From contig NW_027459444.1 in NCBI RefSeq assembly GCF_050624435.1, forward strand, positions 198,501 through 262,500: a stretch of DNA of 64,000 nucleotides. The letters run 5' to 3'. A model generated the notes under the pieces. That model saw nothing but the letters and a program-made list of their open reading frames with translations, had not been told where the DNA came from and did not search any database. Made by a program: the position numbers and the translations under genes. Positions within the stretch are counted from its first letter, which is position 1. Each line of letters starts with the position of its first letter. The DNA is from Tenrec ecaudatus. Its lineage: Eukaryota > Chordata > Mammalia > Afrosoricida > Tenrecidae. Below, piece after piece: positions 35,551 through 48,413 of this stretch.

Positions 35551-38296
35551 GCTAGGGTACACCTAGGCTTAGGCTAGGGTACCCCTATACTTAGGCTTGG
35601 GCACCCCTTGGCTTAGGCTAGGGCACCCCTAGGCTAAGGCTAGGGCTCCTCTAGCCTAACGCTAAGGCATCCCTAGGCTTGGGCTAGGGAACCCCTAGGC
35701 TTAGGCTAGGGCACCCTAGGCTTAGACAAAGGCAAGGGCTCCCCTAGCCTAAGACTAGGGCACCCCTAGCCTTCGGCTAGGGCACCCCTAACTTAGGTTT
35801 TGGCACCCCTAAGCTTAGGCTAGGGCACCACTAGGCTTATGCTAGGGCACCCCTAGGCTTAGCCTAGGGCACCCGTAGGCTTAGGCTAGGGCATCTTTAG
35901 CCTTAGGTAGGGAACCCCTAGACTTAGGCTAGGGCACCCCTAGGCTTAGGCTAGGGCACCCCTAGGCTTAGTCTAGGGCACCACTAGGCTTAGGCTAGGG
36001 CACCCCTAGGCGTAGGCTAGGGCACACTAGGCTTAGGCTAGGGAACCCCTAGGCGTAGGCTAGGGCACCCCTAGGCTTAGGCTAGGGCACCACTAGGCGT
36101 GTGCTAGGGCACCCCTAGGCTTATTCTAAGGCTAGGGCTCAGCTAGCCTAAGGCTAGGGCACCCCTAGGCTTAGGCTAGGGCAACCCTAGGTGTAGACTA
36201 AGGCTCGGGGACCCCTAGGATTAGGCTAAGGCACCCCTAGGCTTAGGTTAGGGCACCCCTAGGCTAAGGCTAGGGCACCCCTAGGCTCAGGCTAGCGCAC
36301 CTCTACACTTAGGCTAGGGAACCCCTAGGATTAGACTAAGGCTAGGGATCCCCTAGCCTAAGGCTAAGGCACCCCTAGGCGTAGGCTAGGTGACCCCTAG
36401 GCTTAGGCTAGGGCACCCCTAGGTTAAGGCTAAGGCTTGGGCGCCCCTAGCCTAAGGCTAGGTCACCCCTAGGCTTGAGCTGGGGCTCCCCAAGTCTAAG
36501 GCTAGGGCACCCTTAGGCTTAGACTAGGGCACCCCTAGGCTTAGTCTAGGGCACCCCTAGGCTTAGGCTAGGGCACCCCTAGGCTTAGGCTAGGGTACAC
36601 CTAGGCTTAGGCTAGGGTACCCCTATACTTAGGCTTGCGCACCCCTTGGCTTAGGCTAGGGCACCCCTAGGCTAAGGCTAGGGCTCCTCTAGCCTAACGC
36701 TAAGGCATCCCTAGGCTTGGGCTAGGGAACCCCTAGGCTTAGGCTAGGGCACCCTAGGCTTAGACAAAGGCAAGGGCTCCCCTAGCCTAAGACTAGGGCA
36801 CCCCTAGCCTTCGGCTAGGGCACCCCTAACTTAGGTTTTGGCACCCCTAAGGTTAGGCTAGGGCACCACTAGGCTTATGCTAGGGCACCCCTAGGCTTAG
36901 CCTAGGGCACCCGTAGGCTTAGGCTAGGGCATCTTTAGCCTTAGGTAGGGAACCCCTAGACTTAGGCTAGGGCACCCCTAGGCTTAGGCTAGGGCACCCC
37001 TAGGCTTAGGCTAGGGCACCCCTAGGCTTAGGCTAGGGCACCCCTAGGCTTAGGCTAGGGCACTCCTAGGCTTAGGGTAAGGCTAGGGCTCCCCTAGTCT
37101 AAGGCTAGGGCACCCCTAGGCTTAAGCTAGGGGACCCCTAGGCTAAGGCTAGGACACCACTAGGCTTAGGCAAGGGCACCCCTAGTCTTAGGCTAAGGCT
37201 ACGGCCCCCTCGCCTAAGGCTAGGGCATGCCTAGGCTTAGGCTAGGGCACACTAGGCTTAGGCTAGGGAACCCCTAGGCGTAGGCTAGGGCACCCCTAGG
37301 CTTAGGCTAGGGCACCCCATGGCTTAGAAAGGGCACCCCTAGGCTTACGCGAAGGCTACGGCCCCCTCGCCTAAGGTTAGGGCACCCCTAGGCTTAGGCT
37401 AGTGCACCCCTAAGCTTAGGCTAGGGCACCCCTAGGCTTATTATAAGGCTAGGGCTCCCCTTGCCTAACCCGAGGGAACCCCTAGGCTTAGGCTAGGGCA
37501 CCCCTAGGCTTAGGCTAGGCCACCCCTAAGATTAGGCTAGGGCACCCCTAGTCTTAGGCTAGGGCACCCCTAGACTTAGGCTAAGGCTAGGGCTCCCCTT
37601 GCCTAAACCTAGGTCACCCCTAGGCTTAGGTTAGGGCACCCTTAGGCTTAGGCTAGGGCAACCCTAAGATTAGGGTAGGGCACCCCTAGGTTTAGGCTAA
37701 GGCTAGGGCTCCCCTAGCCTAAGGCAAGGGCACCACTAGGCTTAGGCTAGGGCACCCCTAGGCGTAGGCTAGGGCACACTAGGCTTAGGCTAGGGAACCC
37801 CTAGGCGTAGGCTAGGGCACCCCTAGGCTTAGGCTAGGGCACCACTAGGCGTGGGCTAGGGCACCCCTAGGCTTAGTCTAAGGCTAGGGCTCAGCTAGCC
37901 TAAGGCTAGGGCACCCCTAGGCTTAGGCTAGGGCAACCCTAGGTGTAGACTAAGGCTCGGGGACCCCTAGGATTAGGCTAAGGCACCCCTAGGCTTAGGT
38001 TAGGGCACCCCTAGGCTAAGGCTAGGGCACCCCTAGGCTCAGGCTAGCGCACCTCTACACTTAGGCTAGGGAACCCCTAGGATTAGACTAAGGCTAGGGA
38101 TCCCTTAGCCTAAGGCTAAGGCACCCCTAGGCGTAGGCTAGGTGACCCCTAGGCTTAGGCTAGGGCACCCCTAGGTTTAGGCTAAGGCTTGGGCGCCCCT
38201 AGCCTAAGGCTAGGTCACCCCTAGGCTTGAGCTGGGGCTCCCCAAGTCTAAGGCTAGGGCACCCTTAGGCTTAGACTAGGGCACCCCTAGGCTTAG
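35551..38296 (+). repeat. Shortened first and fuller second copy of the 1.87-kb unit
   Basis: GCTAGGGTACACC starts a unit at 35551 and another at 36589, 1,038 bases later. In the sister locus the same two starts are 1,869 apart. The first unit here leaves the expected path near 35965, after CTTAGTCTAGGGCACC, and continues with sequence matching the right part of the unit (GGCACACTAGG at 36021, against 37773 in the second copy). About 830 bases are therefore missing from the first unit. Confidence 0.8.
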
Positions 38297-38941
38297 GATA
38301 AGGCTAGGGCTCCCCTAGCCTTAGGCTAGGGCACCACTAGTCTTAGGCTAGGGAACCCCTAGTCGTAGGCTAGGGCACCCCTATGCTTAGGCTAGGGCAC
38401 CCCTAGGCTTACGGTAGGGTACCCCTAGGCTTAGGCTAGGGCATCCCTAGGCTTAGGCTAGGGCACCCCTAGGCTTAGGTTAAGGCTAGGGCTCAGCTAG
38501 GCTAAGTCTAGGGCAACCCTAGGCTTAGGGTAGGACACCCCTATGGTTAGACTAGGGCACCCCTAGGCTTAGGCTAGGGCACCCCTAGGGTTAAGCTAAG
38601 GCTAGGGCTCCACTAGACTAAGGCTAGGGCACCTCTAGCCTAAGGCTATGGCACCCCTAGGATTAGGCTAGGGCACACCTAAGCTTAGGCTAGGGCACCT
38701 CTAGGCTTAGGCTAGGGAACCCCTAGGCTTAGGCTAGGGCACCCCTAGGCTTCGGCTATGGCACCCCTAAGCTTAGGCTAGGGCAGCCCTAGGCTTACGC
38801 TAGGGCACCAATAAGCTTAGGCTAGGGCACCCCTAGTCTTAGGCTAGGGCACCCCTAGGCTTAGGCTAAGGCACCACTAGGCTTAGGCTAGGGCACCCTT
38901 AGGCTTAGGCTAGGGCACCCCTCGGCTTAGTCTAAGGCTAG

Positions 38942-38985
38942 GGCTCAGCTAGCCTAAGGCTTAGGCTCAGCTAGCCTAAGGCTAG
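38942..38985 (+). repeat. Back-to-back CTCAGCTAGCC variant units
   Basis: GGCTCAGCTAGCCTAAGG occurs at 38942 and 38964, 22 bases apart, the second copy having lost part of its core. The pair recurs in the sister copies near 43078 and 58768. The CTCAGCTAG form of the 28-mer (CAG instead of CCC) marks the right part of the window and the extreme left edge; I did not see it between about 2.7 and 34.1 kb. Confidence 0.8.
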
Positions 38986-40654
38986 GGCACCCCTAAGCTT
39001 AGGTTCGGGCACCTCTAGGCTCTGGCTAGGGCACATCTATGCTTAGGCTAGGGCACCCCTAGGCTTAGGCTAGGGCAACCCTAGGCTTAAGGTAGGGCAC
39101 CCCTAGGATTATGGTAGGGCACCCCTAGGCTTAGGCTAAGGCACCCCTAGGCTTAGGTTAAGGCTAGGGCTCAGCTAGGCTAAGGCTAAAGCAACCCTAG
39201 GCTTAGGGTAGGGCACCCTTAGGCTTAGACTAGGGCACCCTAGGATTAGGCTATGGCACCCCTAGGGTTAGGCTAAGGCTAGGGCTCGACTAGACTAAGG
39301 CTAGGGCACCTCTAGCCTTAGGCTAGGGCACCCCTAGGTTAAGGCTAGGTCACACCTAGGCTTAGGCTAGGACAGCCATAGGCTTAGGGTAGGGTACCCC
39401 TAGGCTTAGGTAGGGAACACTTAGGCTTAGGTTAGAGCACCCCTATGCTTAGGCTAGGCACCCCTAGACTTAAGCTAGGGCACCCCTAGGCTTAGGCTGG
39501 GGCACCCCTAGTCTTAGGCTAAGGCTAGGGCTCCCCTAGCCTAAGGCTAGGGTACCCCTAGGCTTAGGCTAGGGCACCCCTGTAATTAGGCTAGCGTACC
39601 CCTTGGCTTAGGCTAGGACACCCCTAGGCTTAGGCTAAGGCTAGGGCTCCTCTAGCATAACGGTAGGGCATCCCTAGGATTGGGCTAGGGAACCCCTAGG
39701 CTTAGGCTAGGGCACCCCTGGGCTTAGGCTAGGGCACCCCTAGGCTTAGGCTAAGGCTAGGGCTCCTCTAGCCTAACGCTAGGGCATCATTAGGCTTGGG
39801 CTAGGGAACCCCTAGGCTTAGGCTAGGGCACCCTAGGCTTAGACTAAGGCTAGGGCTCCCCTAGCGTAAGGCTAGGGCACCCGTAGCCTAAGGCTAGGGC
39901 ACCCCTAAACTTAGGCTAGGGCACCCCCAAGCTTAGGCTAGGGCACCCGTAGTCTTAGGCTAGTGCACCCCTAGGCTTAGGCTAGGGCACCCGTAGGTTT
40001 AGGGAAGGGCACCCCTAGGCTTAGGTAGGGAATACCTAGACTTAGGCTAGGGCACCCCTAGTCTTAGGCTAGGGCACCCCTAGGCTTAGGCTAAGGCACC
40101 ACTAGGCTTAGGCTAGGGCACCCCTAGGCTTAGGCTAGGGCACCCCTAGGCTTAGGCTAAGGCTAGGGCTCAGCTAGCCTAAGGCTAGGGCTCAGCTAGC
40201 CTAAGGCTAGGTCACCCCTAGGCTTAGGTTCGGGCACCCCTAGGCTTAGGCTAGGGCACATCTAGGCTTAGGCTAGGGCACCCCTAGGCTTAGGCTAGGG
40301 CAACCCTAGGCTTAGAGTAGGGCACCCCTAGGATTATGGTAGGGCACCCCTAGGCTTAGGCTAGGGCACCCCTAGGCTTAAGTTAAGGCTAGGGCTCAGC
40401 AAGGCTAAGGCTAAAGCAACCCTAGGCTTAGGGTAGGGCATCCTTAGGCTTAGACTAGGGCACCCCTAGGATTAGGCTAGGGCACCCCTAGGGTTAGGCT
40501 AAGGTTAGGGCTCCACTAGACTAAGGCTAGGGCACTTCTAGCCTTAGGCTAGGGCACCCCTAGGTTAAGGCTAGGTCACCCCTAGGCTTAGGCTATGACA
40601 GCCATAGGCTTAGGCTAGGGTACCCCTAGGCTTAGGTAGGGAACACCTAGGCTT

Positions 40655-42000
40655 AGGTTAGAGCACCCCTATGCTTAGGCTAGGCACCCCTAGACTTAAG
40701 CTAGGGCACCCCTAGGCTTAGACTAAGGCTAGGGATCCCCTAGCCTAAGGCTAAGGCACCCCTAGGCATAGGCTAGGTGACCCCTAGGCTTAGGCTAGGG
40801 CACCCCTAGGTTTAGGCTAAGGCTAGGGCTCCCCTAGCCTAAGGCTAGGGCACCCCTAGGCTTAGGCTAGGGCACCCCTAGGCTTAGCCTAGGGAACCCC
40901 TACGCGTAGGCTAGGGCACCCCTAGACTTAGGCTAGGGCACCCCTAGGCGTGGGCTAGGGCACCCCTAGGCTTAGGCTAGGGCACCCCTAGGCGTGGGCT
41001 AGGGCACCCCTAGGCTTAGGCTAAGGCTAGGGCTCCCCTAGGCTAAGGCTAGGGCACCCCTAGGTATAGGCTAGGGCACCCCTAGGCTTAGGCTAGGACA
41101 CCCCTAAGCTTAGTCTAGGGCACCACTAGGCTTAGGCTAGGGCACCCCTATACTTAGGCTAAGGCTAGGGCTCCCCTAGCCTAAGACTAGGGGACCCCTA
41201 GGCTTAGGCTAGGGCACCCCTTGGCTTAGGCTAGGGCACCCCTAGGCTTAGGCTAGGGCACCCCTAGGATTAGGCTAAGGCTAGGGCACCCCTAGACTAA
41301 CCCTAGGGCACTCCTAGGCTTAGGCTAGGGCACCCCTAGGCTTAGGCTAGGGCACCACTAAGCTTAGGCTAGGGCACCCGAGTCTTAGGCTAGGGCACCC
41401 CTAGGCTTATACTAAGGCTAGGGCTCCCCTAGCCTAAGGCTAGGGCACCCCTAAGCTTAGGTTAAGGCACCCCTAGGATTAGGCTAAGGCTAGGGCTCCT
41501 GTAGCCTAAGGCTAGAGCTCCCCTAGGCTTAGGTTAGAGCACCCCTATGCTTAGGCTAGGCACCCCTAGACTTAAGCTAGGGCACCCCTAGGCTTAGACT
41601 AAGGCTAGGGATCCCCTAGCCTAAGGCTAAGGCACCCCTAGGCATAGGCTAGGTGACCCCTAGGCTTAGGCTAGGGCACCCCTAGGTTTAGGCTAAGGCT
41701 AGGGCTCCCCTAGCCTAAGGCTAGGGCACCCCTAGGCTTAGGCTAGGGCACCCCTAGGCTTAGCCTAGGGAACCCCTACGCGTAGGCTAGGGCACCCCTA
41801 GACTTAGGCTAGGGCACCCCTAGGCGTGGGCTAGGGCACCCCTAGGCTTAGGCTAGGGCACCCCTAGGCGTGGGCTAGGGCACCCCTAGGCTTAGGCTAA
41901 GGCTAAGGCTCCCCTAGGCTAAGGCTAGGGCACCCCTAGGTATAGGCTAGGGCACCCCTAGGCTTAGGCTAGGACACCCCTAAGCTTAGTCTAGGGCACC
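40655..42000 (+). repeat. 876-bp unit plus truncated second unit
   Basis: GAGCACCCCTATGCTTAGGC at 40661 and 41537 marks two units 876 bases apart. The second is cut after about 470 bases by the 4,135-base duplication junction near 42000. Units carry GTGACCCC, CCTACGCGTAGG, two GGCGTGGGCTAGG monomers and GGTATAGG in order. One difference seen: CTAAGGCTAGGGCTCC near 41026 against CTAAGGCTAAGGCTCC near 41903. Confidence 0.9.
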
Positions 42001-45000
42001 CCTAGGCTTAGTCTAAGGCTAGGGCTCAGCTAGCCTAAGGCTAGGGCACCCCTAGGCTTAGGCTAGGGCAACCCTAGGTGTAGACTAAGGCTCGGGGACC
42101 CCTAGGATTAGGCTAAGGCACCCCTAGGCTTAGGTTAGGGCACCCCTAGGCTAAGGCTAGGGCACCCCTAGGCTCAGGCTAGCGCACCTCTACACTTAGG
42201 CTAGGGAACCCCTAGGATTAGACTAAGGCTAGGGATCCCTTAGCCTAAGGCTAAGGCACCCCTAGGCGTAGGCTAGGTGACCCCTAGGCTTAGGCTAGGG
42301 CACCCCTAGGTTTAGGCTAAGGCTTGGGCGCCCCTAGCCTAAGGCTAGGTCACCCCTAGGCTTGAGCTGGGGCTCCCCAAGTCTAAGGCTAGGGCACCCT
42401 TAGGCTTAGACTAGGGCACCCCTAGGCTTAGGATAAGGCTAGGGCTCCCCTAGCCTTAGGCTAGGGCACCACTAGTCTTAGGCTAGGGAACCCCTAGTCG
42501 TAGGCTAGGGCACCCCTATGCTTAGGCTAGGGCACCCCTAGGCTTACGGTAGGGTACCCCTAGGCTTAGGCTAGGGCATCCCTAGGCTTAGGCTAGGGCA
42601 CCCCTAGGCTTAGGTTAAGGCTAGGGCTCAGCTAGGCTAAGTCTAGGGCAACCCTAGGCTTAGGGTAGGACACCCCTATGGTTAGACTAGGGCACCCCTA
42701 GGCTTAGGCTAGGGCACCCCTAGGGTTAAGCTAAGGCTAGGGCTCCACTAGACTAAGGCTAGGGCACCTCTAGCCTAAGGCTATGGCACCCCTAGGATTA
42801 GGCTAGGGCACACCTAAGCTTAGGCTAGGGCACCTCTAGGCTTAGGCTAGGGAACCCCTAGGCTTAGGCTAGGGCACCCCTAGGCTTCGGCTATGGCACC
42901 CCTAAGCTTAGGCTAGGGCAGCCCTAGGCTTACGCTAGGGCACCAATAAGCTTAGGCTAGGGCACCCCTAGTCTTAGGCTAGGGCACCCCTAGGCTTAGG
43001 CTAAGGCACCACTAGGCTTAGGCTAGGGCACCCTTAGGCTTAGGCTAGGGCACCCCTCGGCTTAGTCTAAGGCTAGGGCTCAGCTAGCCTAAGGCTTAGG
43101 CTCAGCTAGCCTAAGGCTAGGGCACCCCTAAGCTTAGGTTCGGGCACCTCTAGGCTCTGGCTAGGGCACATCTATGCTTAGGCTAGGGCACCCCTAGGCT
43201 TAGGCTAGGGCAACCCTAGGCTTAAGGTAGGGCACCCCTAGGATTATGGTAGGGCACCCCTAGGCTTAGGCTAAGGCACCCCTAGGCTTAGGTTAAGGCT
43301 AGGGCTCAGCTAGGCTAAGGCTAAAGCAACCCTAGGCTTAGGGTAGGGCACCCTTAGGCTTAGACTAGGGCACCCTAGGATTAGGCTATGGCACCCCTAG
43401 GGTTAGGCTAAGGCTAGGGCTCGACTAGACTAAGGCTAGGGCACCTCTAGCCTTAGGCTAGGGCACCCCTAGGTTAAGGCTAGGTCACACCTAGGCTTAG
43501 GCTAGGACAGCCATAGGCTTAGGGTAGGGTACCCCTAGGCTTAGGTAGGGAACACTTAGGCTTAGGTTAGAGCACCCCTATGCTTAGGCTAGGCACCCCT
43601 AGACTTAAGCTAGGGCACCCCTAGGCTTAGGCTGGGGCACCCCTAGTCTTAGGCTAAGGCTAGGGCTCCCCTAGCCTAAGGCTAGGGTACCCCTAGGCTT
43701 AGGCTAGGGCACCCCTGTAATTAGGCTAGCGTACCCCTTGGCTTAGGCTAGGACACCCCTAGGCTTAGGCTAAGGCTAGGGCTCCTCTAGCATAACGGTA
43801 GGGCATCCCTAGGATTGGGCTAGGGAACCCCTAGGCTTAGGCTAGGGCACCCCTGGGCTTAGGCTAGGGCACCCCTAGGCTTAGGCTAAGGCTAGGGCTC
43901 CTCTAGCCTAACGCTAGGGCATCATTAGGCTTGGGCTAGGGAACCCCTAGGCTTAGGCTAGGGCACCCTAGGCTTAGACTAAGGCTAGGGCTCCCCTAGC
44001 GTAAGGCTAGGGCACCCGTAGCCTAAGGCTAGGGCACCCCTAAACTTAGGCTAGGGCACCCCCAAGCTTAGGCTAGGGCACCCGTAGTCTTAGGCTAGTG
44101 CACCCCTAGGCTTAGGCTAGGGCACCCGTAGGTTTAGGGAAGGGCACCCCTAGGCTTAGGTAGGGAATACCTAGACTTAGGCTAGGGCACCCCTAGTCTT
44201 AGGCTAGGGCACCCCTAGGCTTAGGCTAAGGCACCACTAGGCTTAGGCTAGGGCACCCCTAGGCTTAGGCTAGGGCACCCCTAGGCTTAGGCTAAGGCTA
44301 GGGCTCAGCTAGCCTAAGGCTAGGGCTCAGCTAGCCTAAGGCTAGGTCACCCCTAGGCTTAGGTTCGGGCACCCCTAGGCTTAGGCTAGGGCACATCTAG
44401 GCTTAGGCTAGGGCACCCCTAGGCTTAGGCTAGGGCAACCCTAGGCTTAGAGTAGGGCACCCCTAGGATTATGGTAGGGCACCCCTAGGCTTAGGCTAGG
44501 GCACCCCTAGGCTTAAGTTAAGGCTAGGGCTCAGCAAGGCTAAGGCTAAAGCAACCCTAGGCTTAGGGTAGGGCATCCTTAGGCTTAGACTAGGGCACCC
44601 CTAGGATTAGGCTAGGGCACCCCTAGGGTTAGGCTAAGGTTAGGGCTCCACTAGACTAAGGCTAGGGCACTTCTAGCCTTAGGCTAGGGCACCCCTAGGT
44701 TAAGGCTAGGTCACCCCTAGGCTTAGGCTATGACAGCCATAGGCTTAGGCTAGGGTACCCCTAGGCTTAGGTAGGGAACACCTAGGCTTAGGTTAGAGCA
44801 CCCCTATGCTTAGGCTAGGCACCCCTAGACTTAAGCTAGGGCACCCCTAGGCTTAGACTAAGGCTAGGGATCCCCTAGCCTAAGGCTAAGGCACCCCTAG
44901 GCATAGGCTAGGTGACCCCTAGGCTTAGGCTAGGGCACCCCTAGGTTTAGGCTAAGGCTAGGGCTCCCCTAGCCTAAGGCTAGGGCACCCCTAGGCTTAG

Positions 45001-46135
45001 GCTAGGGCACCCCTAGGCTTAGCCTAGGGAACCCCTACGCGTAGGCTAGGGCACCCCTAGACTTAGGCTAGGGCACCCCTAGGCGTGGGCTAGGGCACCC
45101 CTAGGCTTAGGCTAGGGCACCCCTAGGCGTGGGCTAGGGCACCCCTAGGCTTAGGCTAAGGCTAGGGCTCCCCTAGGCTAAGGCTAGGGCACCCCTAGGT
45201 ATAGGCTAGGGCACCCCTAGGCTTAGGCTAGGACACCCCTAAGCTTAGTCTAGGGCACCACTAGGCTTAGGCTAGGGCACCCCTATACTTAGGCTAAGGC
45301 TAGGGCTCCCCTAGCCTAAGACTAGGGGACCCCTAGGCTTAGGCTAGGGCACCCCTTGGCTTAGGCTAGGGCACCCCTAGGCTTAGGCTAGGGCACCCCT
45401 AGGATTAGGCTAAGGCTAGGGCACCCCTAGCCTAACCCTAGGGCACTCCTAGGCTTAGGCTAGGGCACCCCTAGGCTTAGGCTAGGGCACCACTAAGCTT
45501 AGGCTAGGGCACCCGAGTCTTAGGCTAGGGCACCCCTAGGCTTATACTAAGGCTAGGGCTCCCCTAGCCTAAGGCTAGGGCACCCCTAAGCTTAGGTTAA
45601 GGCACCCCTAGGATTAGGCTAAGGCTAGGGCTCCTGTAGCCTAAGGCTAGAGCTCCCCTAGGCTTAGGTTAGAGCACCCCTATGCTTAGGCTAGGCACCC
45701 CTAGACTTAAGCTAGGGCACCCCTAGGCTTAGACTAAGGCTAGGGATCCCCTAGCCTAAGGCTAAGGCACCCCTAGGCATAGGCTAGGTGACCCCTAGGC
45801 TTAGGCTAGGGCACCCCTAGGTTTAGGCTAAGGCTAGGGCTCCCCTAGCCTAAGGCTAGGGCACCCCTAGGCTTAGGCTAGGGCACCCCTAGGCTTAGCC
45901 TAGGGAACCCCTACGCGTAGGCTAGGGCACCCCTAGACTTAGGCTAGGGCACCCCTAGGCGTGGGCTAGGGCACCCCTAGGCTTAGGCTAGGGCACCCCT
46001 AGGCGTGGGCTAGGGCACCCCTAGGCTTAGGCTAAGGCTAAGGCTCCCCTAGGCTAAGGCTAGGGCACCCCTAGGTATAGGCTAGGGCACCCCTAGGCTT
46101 AGGCTAGGACACCCCTAAGCTTAGTCTAGGGCACC
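42001..46135 (+). repeat. 4,135-bp tandem duplication, copy 2
   Basis: Direct tandem partner of 37866-42000. After 46135 the sequence continues through the rest of the second 876-base unit, which copy 1 lacks. The matching part of the downstream 18-kb unit (58124 onward) is present only once, so this duplication is specific to the upstream unit, or was lost downstream. Confidence 0.92.
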
Positions 46136-46541
46136 ACTAGGCTTAGGCTAGGGCACCCCTATACTTAGGCTAAGGCTAGGGCTCCCCTAGCCTAAGACTA
46201 GGGGACCCCTAGGCTTAGGCTAGGGCACCCCTTGGCTTAGGCTAGGGCACCCCTAGGCTTAGGCTAGGGCACCCCTAGGATTAGGCTAAGGCTAGGGCAC
46301 CCCTAGCCTAACCCTAGGGCACTCCTAGGCTTAGGCTAGGGCACCCCTAGGCTTAGGCTAGGGCACCACTAAGCTTAGGCTAGGGCACCCGAGTCTTAGG
46401 CTAGGGCACCCCTAGGCTTATACTAAGGCTAGGGCTCCCCTAGCCTAAGGCTAGGGCACCCCTAAGCTTAGGTTAAGGCACCCCTAGGATTAGGCTAAGG
46501 CTAGGGCTCCTGTAGCCTAAGGCTAGAGCTCCCCTAGGCTT
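44790..46541 (+). repeat. Two complete 876-bp units in tandem
   Basis: GAGCACCCCTATGC at 44796 and 45672 gives the 876-base period. Both units are complete; the array leaves the pattern near 46541, where GGTTAGAGC is replaced by GGTTAGGGC. This is the intact form of the pair truncated at 42000. Confidence 0.9.
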
Positions 46542-48226
46542 AGGTTAGGGCACCCCTAGGCTTAGGCTAGGGCACCCCTAGGCTTAGGCTGTGGCACCCC
46601 TAGGCTTAGGCTAAGGCTAGGGTTCCCCTAGCCTAAGGCTAGGGTACACCTAGGCTTAGGCTAGGGTACCCCTATACTTAGGCTAGCGCACCCCTTGGTT
46701 TAGGCTAGGGCACCCCTAGGCTAAGGCTAGGGCTCCTCTAGCCTAACTCTAAGGCATCCCTAGGCTTGGGCTAGGGAACCCCTAGGCTTAGGCTAGGGCA
46801 CACTAGGCTTAGACAAAGGCAAGGGCTCCCCTGGCCTAAGACTAGGGCACCCCTAGCCTTCGGCTAGGGCACCCCTAACTTAGGTTTTGGCACCCCTAAG
46901 CTTAGGCTAGGGCACCCCTAGGCTTATGCTAGGGCACCCCTAGGCTTAGCCTAGGGCACCCGTAGGCTTTGGCTAGGGCATCCCTAGGCTTAGGTAGGGA
47001 ACCCCTAGACTTAGGCTAGGGCACCCCTAGGCTTAGGCTAGGGCACCCCTAGGCTTAGTCTAGGGCACCCCTAGCTTAGGCTAGGGCACGCCTAGGCTTA
47101 GGCTAGGGCACTCCTAGGCTTAGGGTAAGGCTAGGGCTCCCCTAGTCTAAGGCTAGGGCACCCCTAGGCTTAAGCTAGGGCACCCCTAGGCTAAGGCTAG
47201 GACACCACTAGGCTTAGGCAAGGGCACCCCTAGTCTTAGGCTAAGGCTACGGCCCCCTCGCCTAAGGCTAAGGCACGCCGAGGCTTAGGGTAGGGCACCC
47301 CTAGGCTTAGGCTAGGGCACCCCTAGGCTTAGGCTAGAGCACCCCTAAGCTTAGGCTAGGGCACCCCTAGGCTTAGGCTAAGGCTAGGGCTCCCCTTGCC
47401 TAACCCGAGGGCACCCCTAGGCTTAGGCTAGGGCACCCCTAGGCTTAGGCTAGGGCACCCCTATGATTAGGCTAGGGCAACCCTAGTCTTAGGCTAGGGC
47501 ACCCCTAGGCTTAGGCTAAGGCTAGGGCTCCCCTTGCCTAACCCTAGGGCACCCCTAGGCTTAGGTTAGGGCACCCCTAGGCTTAGGCTAGGGCACCCCT
47601 AAGATTAGGCTAGGGCACCCCTAGTCTTAGGCTAGGGTACCCCTAGGTTTAGGCTAAGGCTAGGGCTCCCCTAGCCTAAGGCTAGGGCACCACTATGCTT
47701 AGGCTAGGGCACCCCTAGGCGTAGGCTAGGGCACCCCTAGGCTTAGGCTAAGGCTAGGGCTCAGCTAGCCTAAGGCTAGGGCACCCCTAGGCTTAGGCTA
47801 GGGCAACCCTAGGCGTAGACTAAGGCTCGGGGACCCCTAGGCTTAGGCTAAGGCACCCCTAGGCTTAGGTTAGGGCACCCCTAGGCTAAGTCTAGGGCAC
47901 CCCTAGGCTCAGGCTAGGGCACCCCTACACTTAAGCTAGGGATCCCCTAAGCTTAGACTAAGGCTAGGGATCCCCTAGCCTAAGGCTAAGGCACCCCTAG
48001 GCGTAGGCTAGGTGACCCCTAGGCTTAGGCTAGGGCACCCCTTGGTTTAGGCTAAGGCTAGGGCTCCCCTAGCCTAAGGCTATGGCACCCCTAGGCTTAG
48101 GCTAGGGCACCCCTAGGCTTAGGCTAGGGCACCCCTAGGGTTAGGCTAAAGCACCTCTAAGCTTAGGCTAGGGCACCCCTATGCTTAGGCTTGGGCACCC
48201 CTAGGCTGAGGCTAGAGCACCCCTAG

Positions 48227-48292
48227 GCTTAGGCTAGGGCACCCCTAGGCTTAGGCTAGGGCACCCCTAGGCTTAGGCTAGGGCACCCCTAG
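48227..48292 (+). repeat. Three perfect canonical 22-mers (reference monomers)
   Basis: Three successive identical monomers occupy 48227-48248, 48249-48270 and 48271-48292 and serve as the reference unit for this annotation. The core of the first (48234-48248) is a short inverted repeat: CTAGGG, a three-base CAC loop, then CCCTAG. The monomer junction forms CCTAGG, an AvrII-type palindrome. Other runs of three perfect units are at 36982-37047 and 63044-63109. Most runs of perfect units are short; variants interrupt them. Confidence 0.95.
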
Positions 48293-48413
48293 GCTTAAGC
48301 TAAGGCTAGGGCTTTCGTAGCCTAAGACTAGGGCACCACTAGTCTTAGGCTAGGGTACCCCAAGGCGTAGGCTAGGGCAACCCTAGGCTTAGGCTAGGGC
48401 ACCCCTAGGCTTA

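Larger units (their letters stand above)
37866..42000 (+). repeat. 4,135-bp tandem duplication, copy 1
   Basis: Landmarks CTTGAGCTGGGG (38226 and 42361), GGATAAGG (38296 and 42431), GAGCACCCCTATGC (40661 and 44796) and AAGCTTAGTCTAGGG (41106 and 45241) are all exactly 4,135 apart. The copy ends inside a second 876-base unit, where CTTAGTCTAGGGCACC joins CCTAGGCTTAGTCTAAGG. One difference noticed: CCTAGACTAACCC near 41291 against CCTAGCCTAACCC near 45426. Confidence 0.92.
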
